Assembly: GCA_963922205.1 (NCBI GenBank)
Contig: CAWUHX010000394.1
Span: forward strand, 153,802 to 217,801
DNA from: Romanomermis culicivorax
Lineage: Eukaryota; Nematoda; Enoplea; Mermithida; Mermithidae
Direction of reading: 5' to 3'
DNA: 64,000 bases
Numbering within the stretch: position 1 is the first letter of the stretch; each line of letters begins with the position of its first letter. Both the position numbers and the translations under genes were made by a program. Below, piece after piece: positions 23,602 through 31,900 of this stretch. The notes under the pieces were generated by a model, which made no database searches, was not told where the DNA came from, and worked only from the letters and a program-made list of their open reading frames with translations.

Positions 23602-23731
23602 ATGTGTCTCGCTACAGCGAGCGTTCCACAATAGCCACCATCTCACTTTAGCCACCAAAGTGTGTATAGGCATTCCACTATAATCACCAGTCAAACAACA
23701 TGTGAATATCCCACTAAAGCTACTGTCTCAC

Positions 23732-24099
23732 CATACATGCACAGCATAGAAATTCTGCAGGGGGTCAACCAAGACAGGGGGTGGGATACAAAATTTTTTT
23801 TTCATTCTTGATAACGGAAAGAAAGGTCTTCTAACATCCAAGCAGCATATTCTTCAGCCTATAATAGTCACTGCACTTTTTAAAGTTTTAATGTTACTTT
23901 TTTGGAATCAAGTATGCTTTGTTTAGAAAAAATGGTTAAAAAACAGTATTATTCCCATTTTTATGACGACTTTTTCTTCTCTCTTGATCATTTTCCTTCG
24001 TCATCTTCTCAATCATTGTTGGGGGAGTCGAATCTGCTGGGGGTCGGCAAGGATCTGCTGGGGGTCAAAACTCCCCAAACCTCCCCACGTGCATGTATG
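23732..24099. mobile_element. hAT-type MITE, CATACATGCAC family, inside foldback arm
   Basis: Begins CATACATGCACAGCATAG, ends inverted CCACGTGCATGTATG. The exact 8-bp duplication is TGTCTCAC (23724-23731 and 24100-24107), which is itself part of a foldback monomer. It is a relative of the copies at 26945 and 45963, in reverse orientation: the translations across all three share QSLLGESNLLGV-like frames, which are repeat artefacts and not genes. Confidence 0.92.
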
Positions 24100-24107
24100 T
24101 GTCTCAC

Positions 24108-24850
24108 TGTGGCCGAGATTGCCCGGAAAACAAATAAAAGAGCACACAAAGGCACCACAATATTTGATCGAAATAAACTATGTTGGAGTAGCTTCTTTTA
24201 TTATCATACGTTTAATGAAGCAGCAAACGCTGATCTATGAAATTCCTGCGGAATCTTATTTTTTATTTCGGAAAAGTCTCAGAAGAGGTTAAACAATGAT
24301 ACAGTTGGTCAATATTTCAAGCATCTTGGATATAAAAATTAAGAAATTGAAGCTCCAGACGCACGTGTTAGGCTAACAAGGTATTATCATGACGGATCCA
24401 AATCAAGGGCATGCAAATAAATGTTCTCCAATGGGTAAATTGAAATTGAAACCATCAAATTGGACCGTGCAACCCTCGAAAAATGTAGAACCCAAGGAAC
24501 AAGACCATTAGCGGCTTACCGAGAAATGATAAACGGAATTCCATGACAAGTACAACGGGAGGCAAGATTAGACACTTATTGTAAATGAAATGCAACGTAA
24601 TGATGAAATTCGAGGATCATTATATCGGTGTGCTTCAAAACAGCTTTTCCTAACCCAAAAAAAAACACGGCAACTCTATAGCTTGTTATGCTAATGCAAA
24701 TCTCAGAGGTAAAACATTAATGGGATCTAACTAAAAGATCCTAAATATGCTAATGACCCAAGATATCTTACTGTTGACCACGACATAGCAGTAGCCAAAA
24801 GAGAATTTCGTTAAAATCATTAGTATAAGGCACGTATGGCATTTTTTGAA
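24108..24850 (+). pseudogene. Decayed transposase-like reading frame, possibly MULE N-terminal region
   Basis: Coding-like but broken by stops and frameshifts. Readable pieces in order: EIARKTNKRAHKGTTIFDR, FFYYHTFNEAANADL, DARVRLTRYYHDGSKSRACK, LDRATLEKCRTQGTRPLAAY, REMINGIP, EARLDTY, and EIRGSLYRCASKQLF. A Cys/His-bearing head, an Arg-rich linker, then a helix ending in (F)PNP-like sequence is the plan of the N-terminal region (often FLYWCH-type) of nematode MULE transposases. The assignment rests on pattern memory and is uncertain. No DDE catalytic domain is visible. Its place between the inverted arms supports a transposase origin. Confidence 0.45.
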
Positions 24851-25502
24851 CGGCCTTATGGTTCTGTTTCATTCTGGAGACAATTGGAGACTTCCTTCAA
24901 AAGTTGGCCGAATGCCTACCGGATTGTTTGCCCATCCATAATCCATTGTATGACATATAAACACCCGTAAAATCGTTGATGGCTGTTGCGAGACAGTGGC
25001 TGAAGTGAATCAGTCACTAAGTGACAGTTGGCTATTGTGCGACGTCTATTGATAGTTTGATGGCTGTACTGAAGATAGTGGCTGTTGTTGAACGATGGCT
25101 GTAGTGATACGGGCCGGTGTGAAAGAATATGTAATGACAGAATAAAATGCACTACTAACAAGAGAAAGAAGAAACAGTGGCAGGAAAAGAGTTGCAAAAA
25201 TAAAAAATTGTTTCAGAAAAGGAAAAAGATGCTTTTTTACTGAAAATATCGAAAGTGATGCTACAAAAAACTAATGCATAAGATGCAACAAATAAAAAAT
25301 AGCTAATAGTATTTTTCCTTGGAATTCTTCCAAATAATTAGAATGGGAAGCTAGTATTGTTTCAGACTTTAAAGATTTTTAACTACACTGTATGTCACAT
25401 AGCGCCAAACACCTGCGAGCATTCTCAACTAATCTTTAGCTATTTTTTTAATAAAAAATTTCATAGTCAAAAATTTGTGAAAACGGTTTTAACGACAGTG
25501 CT

Positions 25503-25711
25503 AATTTTTATAAAATGCTTCCAAATTGAAAACCGACACAGATCAGAACTGTCGTCAAAATCGCTGGTATAGAGCTCCTACAGTAAGATTTTCCACGCGA
25601 AAAATTTCCAATGGTTAGTTCAGTACGTTTACCGGAAAATCATGAAAATGTGAAATACTACTTGCTTTTCACTTTCATAATTTAGAAGCATCTCGATAAA
25701 AACAGACTATA
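25503..25711. mobile_element. MITE, TATAGTCTG family
   Basis: Left end degraded (TAATTTTTATAAAATGCTTC), right end GAAGCATCTCGATAAAAACAGACTATA. The interior matches the copy at 9753 closely (ACTGTCGTCAAAATCG, GAAATACTACTTGCTTTTCA). An A-rich tract (25790-25915), the reverse of the T-rich tract that follows the 9753 copy, lies just downstream here too. Confidence 0.75.
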
Positions 25712-26022
25712 GGCAAAGCAGTTTCATTTCTATACGGAAAAAATATCAGACAAAACAAATTATAGTCACAGATTCCTTTTGAAGCTTTTTTTCTGTCGTT
25801 TTCCGACAGCAAAAAATACAAAGAAAAATATAATGATAAAGAAGGAATAAGATGAAGAGTAGAAAGAAAATAAGTGAAGAAAATGAAAAAAATTAGGCAA
25901 AAGAAAAAAGTTTGGCGCTGAAATAGCACGGCCAATGTAAACTTCGAGTTACACTACAATTGTTACATTACTTCAAAATTGATCGTATTCTCATTTCCAC
26001 TGTGCTTGTATCCTAAATTGAA

Positions 26023-28428
26023 ATGTCAACTTCCGAAGAAACTGCTAAAGCTTACGCTCGATCGAAGGCCGGAATTCTTCGTATCGTTGAGTTGGTGAGT
26101 GACGATTATTCCTGGTTTTTACGTCGAAATGCAAAAAATAAAAAAATATTTTCGAAAATGGTGATTTGAGCGCGTGCTGATCAAAATTCTCCGCAAACTT
26201 TCATCCCAACAGTAAATTTTAGTTTTTATTTGTTGTTGCAGATCATCGCCATCATTATTTCGATAGTCAGTAAGTGTTGTGCCCTTTTACACGAGTGTAA
26301 AACTGATCTCTAATTTTTTAAATTTTCTACAGTAAGCTTCTACCACGAAGGTTTGCGTCAAAATTATATATGGGCCTTCATCATCTACTGGTGTATGGTT
26401 GCATGCGTCATTATGATCATCGTTTCTTTGGTAATGCATTGTTGCGGTAAAGAATGTCCTTGTGTAAGTTTTCTCCGCTTTACATTTTTCGTCCGGTTTT
26501 CTCATCTTTTTCAAATCTTTAGGAATTTTGGTTTTGCGTTTTCGGTGCATGCGTTTATTTTGCCTGGGGCGCTTGCTTGATTTTCATCGTTCTCCGTTGG
26601 GACCGAAGCGCCGATTCCATATGGGTCGGAGCGGTGAGTTTATACCGATTCCTATATTCAGGCTTCGTCATCGGAAAATTCCGATTTTTCACACTAGATT
26701 TATGAATTTAAGGATGAGGTGCAGTATACATTAGCTAAGGTTATAGTGTAGAAGAGAGAATCAGGTGTAAATTTCGAAATGAAATGTGTAGTTGTTCCGC
26801 AATCCTTTCGGACTTCACTTCACACCAATCATTTCTCCTTGTCAGGCTTTTGTTTGTTCTGAAAATCAGGAGCCAAATAGCTCCTAGGCCTAAATTTTTA
26901 GGAGGCAAATTTAAATTTTGGGAGCCAAAAATTTTAATCGAAGACATACATGCACGTGGGGAGTTTGGGGAGGGGTTTTGACCCCCAGCAGATTCTTGCT
27001 GACCCCAGCAATAATTGATAAATTGATGAAGAAAAATGAGCAAGAGAGAAGAGAAAGTCGTCATAAAAATGGAAATGGTGCTGTAGCTTAACAATTTTTC
27101 TAAACAAGGCATACTTGATCCCAAAGGAGTAACATTATAACTTTAAAAAGTGCATTCTACGATTATTATTCTACATATCTGACTAATATAGTTGTAAGAA
27201 TATGCTGTTCGGACGTTAGAATACCTTTCTTTTCGTTATCATGAACGAAAAAAAATTTGGTGTTCCACCCCCTGTTCTGGCTGACCCCCAGCAGAATTTC
27301 TATGCTGTGCATGTATGATCGAAGAATATGGAAAAATAGGCTTGTAATACGCTGTGGAATGTAACAGTTATATGGATATTCAATCAGTTGATACGTATTC
27401 AAAAAATAACTGTTCAAAATTTTATTTCCTATAAGGGTTTTTCTGGTGCCTCTTCCTACAAAGATCGGTCGCAAAATCTTTGTACGCAGAAAATTATGCA
27501 AAAAACCACGATATTTCATCGCAGAAACTTTCGTCAAAGATAGCACTCGAGTTCACGACCTTCAGGCACAAAAGTTTTGAAAAATGCAGCTTCTGTTTTT
27601 ATTCCTTCGTTATCTCCTATCTTTACGGCGCGTAGCGTCGAAAAATTTTTTAGATTCTGACATTCTAAAATGCTGCAAAATCAATTTAAAGATCTTATTC
27701 AATAAAGTGAAAAAACATGTTTTTATCATTATACATTTTAAAAATTCATAATTTCATAAACTTTAAGTTAAATTTCAAATTCCTGGAAATCACTTCGGTG
27801 ATGGATATGTCTGAATTTCAATTCGGCGCCATGTTTAAAATTATAATCACAAATAATTGGAAAAATTGAGACTTTGACCTACTTAAATGCACCAAAATTC
27901 ATTTTTTCCATGTTAAACCCCCATATTTTCCCCCTTTTTCGAAATTTTTCCCTCAAAAAGTATGATATTTGGAAAAGCAGTGGCCAGACTAATTTGATGA
28001 ATTATTGAATAAAATCCGGCGTGAATCGCTGGGGAATTTTCTGTTTTCGATTTCAATGCCTATTTAAAATTCAATGAAAATAATTATAATAAATCAAAAT
28101 CAAAGTTTTAGGAGCTATGGCTCTTAGATTTACATTTTTAGGAGCCATTTCCAAATTTTTAGGGACCCAGGCCCCTAAAAGTCTCCTCCTTGTGAACTGC
28201 CCTCAAATTTGTGTACATTTCCCAAAAATTAATATTTTTTCCTCAAGATGAGTGTGAACTGCATAAGGTCAAATTTCGCATGGAGATCGTTAACATATCC
28301 ATTCGATCTTCCCGAGGTTACAGTTGCGCTCGAGCAGTCGAAAGGTTGAAATGAATCCATTATTTCAGATTTTATCTTTGGTCAACGGCGGTCTGTTCGT
28401 CTACGATGCTTGGTCCGGTCGAGATTAG
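26023..28428 (+). CDS. Small four-helix (MARVEL-like) membrane protein, complete
   Basis: Five exons: 26023-26094, 26242-26269, 26333-26463, 26523-26633, 28369-28428 (TAG). The sum is 402 bases, 133 residues. The start is the first ATG, after TAAATTGAA, and gives MSTSEETAKAYARSK. Four hydrophobic segments: about 18-36 (ILRIVELIIAIIISIV), 47-68 (IWAFIIYWCMVACVIMIIVS), 79-100 (FWFCVFGACVYFAWGACLIF) and 109-125 (IWVGAILSLVNGGLFVYDAW). Both ends are short and cytosolic, and there is a Cys cluster (HCCGKECPC) between helices 2 and 3. Size, helix number and short loops fit the MARVEL/CMTM-like class of vesicle and junction membrane proteins, but I recognise no specific orthologue. All introns are GT/AG. 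The last one carries a 1.3-kb hAT element that is itself interrupted by a MITE, yet splice sites and frame are intact. Confidence 0.85.
26843..28185. mobile_element. hAT-type element with nested MITE, in intron 4
   Basis: Starts CAGGCTTTTGTTTG and ends, on the other strand, GAGACTTTTAGGGGCC. The exact 8-bp duplication is CTCCTTGT (26835-26842 and 28186-28193). Near both ends are words built on AGGAGCC and TTTTTAGGAG. The interior includes a stretch (27440-28030) related to the interior of the hAT at 17733: TACAAAGATCGG, a block ending TTTGTAC, and a CGGCGCGTAGCGTCG variant of the palindrome. No transposase frame. Confidence 0.85.
26945..27317. mobile_element. hAT-type MITE, CATACATGCAC family
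   Basis: Starts CATACATGCACGTGGGGAGT, ends inverted GCTGTGCATGTATG. The exact 8-bp duplication is ATCGAAGA (26937-26944 and 27318-27325). It lies inside the hAT element 26843-28185, so it is the younger insertion. Confidence 0.93.
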
Positions 28429-28913
28429 ACGTCTATGAATGTTTAACGCAACGATCATTGTTCAAAAAAGTGTGTTTAAAATGTAATTGTAATCTGGTTT
28501 ATCGTTTTCGCTCCATATTATAACGTTTTAATTTATTTATTGATCAAAACTTGAATTTTTTATTTTTGTCGAGTATTTTGCGAAGATAGGCCAATCGAAC
28601 TATGTACAAAGTCGTCGCCTTCCGTATGTTTTTTGTAAAATACTTCTAAAATTTAAAAATAAAAATTGATACTGCCGCGAAATTTGCCGTATTGTTAAAT
28701 GTTAATTGTGAAATAAAATAGTCAGAAAATCGTAAATGTGCGAAATATTACTCACTGTCTTATGGGCCTTTCAAGAAGAACAAGATTTCTGCATGATTAA
28801 TTAGCTACACGAATTTTATAATAGCGACCACAGAAAACAGGATTTTTTGAATAACGAAAACTTTACTCTTCACAGTCACAGTCATAGTAAATGCAATTAA
28901 ATCATGTCTGGCG
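28429..28913. other. Convergent 3' flanks
   Basis: Between the stop of the plus-strand membrane protein and the stop of the minus-strand NPC2-like gene. AT-rich, with a decayed TATAGTCTG-family MITE at about 28630-28795. Both genes' 3' untranslated regions must lie here. I cannot fix polyadenylation sites. Confidence 0.5.
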
Positions 28914-31900
28914 TCACGCGGTTATGTGGGCTTTGAATTTTGCACAAATAATATCTTTGCTGTTTTCGTCCACCAATTCCCATTCGATGACGACCGACAG
29001 CTGAAAGTAGTATAGATTTTCATAACATTCAAGAATGATTCCAATTACGGAAGTACGGTGTGTAAAGTATCCTGGCTAATAAATTTCAGAGTGTCAAAGA
29101 TTTTTGTCATGAACACTATAAAGCATCACGAGGTTTCATCTACAGTAATTTCCTGTTAATTTTATGCGAAACGGATGTATGGGATAAAGTTCTTTATCTG
29201 CCTCTACTGTGTTGAATTTTATGAAAAACTTTTTCTGTGTTTCTATTACTGTATCGGTGAATTCACAGCTCAAAAGTTTTACTCTAAATTTTCCATTGTA
29301 AAAAGCCGACGTCATCTAGCTCAAAAATTCATATGCTTAAACTTTACAGTCTTACGCTTGTCGAAGCCATATGGAGCAATAAAAAAATTTATGGTGAGTT
29401 TTGAGCCAACTGGAAAGGGCATCATCAAAGTGTAAAGCCCGATTCAGAAGTGCAGTCGCCGACTGTCGCCGATTGTCGGCGACAAAAATACTCGGATTTT
29501 TCACTTCTGAATAGGGCTTTAACAATCTATCGAGGCATTTTATAGTTCATATCTACCTCTGGTATGTTACACTGATAATTTTAGTTTCTGGACTATGTCA
29601 ACAAAGCTACTTTTGAAAATATTTCATCACGGAATTTTAGAGCTTGGTATCATCAAGAATTGGAAATGATCTTTCCTCCTGTGGACAAAGATTTATCAAA
29701 ATGCACGCTTCACAATCTTTTGCTCTATACTATAGTCTGTTTTTCTTGAAACGCTACTAAATAATGAAGACGGAAAGCAAGTAGTATTACAGGTTTTCAC
29801 GTTTTTCTGAACAACAATATATTATGTAAAACTGGAAACTTGTGAGCATACTGACTTAACCTTTAACATTTTTTCGAGTGAGAAATTTTAAAGCAAGAGC
29901 TAACGATTTTGACGACAGTACCGATTTGTGTCATTTTTCAATTTGGAAGCATTTTATAAAAAAACAGACTATAGTTCCTACGATCACTTAAGAGAAGTTC
30001 CTGCGTCACACTTATGCAAATTTCGGCGTAAGAAGGTCTCATGGCTTAGCGTAACATTACTTAGGCGGCTCTGAGCTAGCTAGCTACAAAATGTTTCATT
30101 ATTTATACATGTAACGGAGCCCTGAGATCTCGGGGGTCGGGCAACTTTCTTGCGGCCGGGGGTCGCACATTCCGTAGAATTTTAGGGGAGGAGTTCTGAA
30201 AGAAAAAAACAATTTTTTCGTTAAGAAAGTCCGAAAAATGATTCATTTTCGTCTAAAAACCGTAAAAAATGTATTTTGATGTGAAGCGCCGAGAAAATTA
30301 ACGTTTTTGATTATTTGTTTGTTCAAGAATTGACATCTTTCTTTCATCAAAAAATTGACTTTTTTTCCAGTATTTTTCCGACCCAAAGGTATTGGGATGG
30401 CTACCGCAGGGTCGTCATTGGATTGAAAGCTGGGGGAGGAGGGTCGCCCAATGGCTAGCCATATGGCCGACTATTTCTGTGGGGTCCTATAGCACTCCCC
30501 CTCAATTAGATGTATGACCACAACTTGCAAGTCGATTTTTTTGACAATGAACTGAAAATAAAATAACATGCTTCTTTTAAGTACGATAAAAAATTTCCAT
30601 GATATCGTTCAACGCAAAACTTTTTGGATTTTCACTCAAAAATTGTCAGGGTTCGTTTATTCAGCAGGTTCACATATTCCCAGTATAATGTGAAACTCCA
30701 GAAAACCTTAAAAATATGAACTATAGTGTTTTATTTGCTTTCCTGTTTTATTTAGGAGTATTTTATTTAGGAGTATAAAAACAGACAGTAATTAGGGTAA
30801 TTTTAACTATTGTCATTCTTTTTTTTACTTGATCAAAAATATAGCTTGAAATTAGATATTTTTCTTCATGAAATGTTTGCAAACTCAAAAATGATATTGC
30901 AATCATTCAAAATACTTATCCTACACGCTACAATTCTTGAATTAAAAACTGTTAGAGCGAAGTGGAAGGGTGTCACAAACTTGGGGATTTTCTGCAGGTA
31001 AAACATACCAAAAATTTAATTCTTTTCTTTTGTTTTCTTGTTTTTAATTTTGCACTTTTTGTAATAGTCATTTCGAAAAAAGATCGCCAGTCTTAGGGAA
31101 ACTCTACGAAATTGATTGATCGCTAGATTATCGTTTAAAATAACGTACCGAAGGATAAATGGACTTAATTTCTAAACTCTGGTTATACGAATTGTCCGAT
31201 TCGGCTACCAACGGGCATTCGAGACCGGAATCTCGGCATCCGTCCGGATTGGGCAGCGGAAACGGCATGGGAATTCCGTCGATGATGCCATGGACGACTG
31301 CTTTCACTTTATTAATCTGAGATTCTCAAAAGAAGGAAGGAACGACGAATAACAGTTTGTTTTTCAGAATAAATTCATTTTGAAAATTACAGTATACACA
31401 AATTCGACAAAAAATAGCAGCCCAGTTATGGACAAATTTTCAAGATTTTTATCTATAAAAAATTGATTTCAATTGTTCAGCGCAACACTCAATCAAAGAA
31501 GTATAGAAAATTTTAATAACAAAATTCACTATGAATAACTATAGCTCGTGATATATTGTGGCTATAGATGTAAAATTTTAATTTGAGAAACTAGAGTAAA
31601 TAGTCTAGTTTATGAGCGAAACTCGAACATTTCAACTTGACAGACTGACCTACAAAAGATTTTTTAGGCGAGCCATTTTTGGAATATCCCGTATTTTCTT
31701 ACTCGGTTTGAATTTAATCGTGATCGTAGGCTTCGTTCCCCGTTTCAACGAACAATTATCGATGTTGTCACAAGGATCGACATCGATACCAGTCAGGAAG
31801 GCTGTAGACGATCCTGCAGATTGAAAACCTCTTTATATTTCACTTTGATAAGATAGAATAACTTTTTTACAAATGAGTAGCGTCAACTTAAGTAAAATTA

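Larger units (their letters stand above)
23602..25116 (+). mobile_element. Foldback/MULE-like element F
   Basis: The left arm (23602-23731, resuming at 24108) holds units like CATCTCACTTTAGCCACCA and CTCGCTACAGCGAGCG. The right arm (about 24975-25116) holds the inverse, GTGGCTGAAGTGA and GATGGCTGTAGTGA. The two sides are flanked by the same 11-mer GTGTGAAAGAA (23591-23601 and 25117-25127), which accommodates the 9-bp duplication typical of Mutator/MULE and FB elements. The interior carries a decayed coding region (24108-24850). A CATACATGCAC MITE (23732-24099) inserted into the left arm. Confidence 0.8.

Noticed and set aside
23902-24292. Protein with QSLLGESNLLGV repeats, also at 26741-27124 and 45962-46225
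   Set aside because: All three are the same MITE read in one frame; the similarity is at DNA level and there are exact target duplications around each.
31149-31319. Exon 3 of the NPC2-like gene beginning after the CAG nearest the coding block
   Set aside because: With the exon 2 donor it puts an in-frame TAA at the junction; the TTTTGAG acceptor upstream restores frame and family length.
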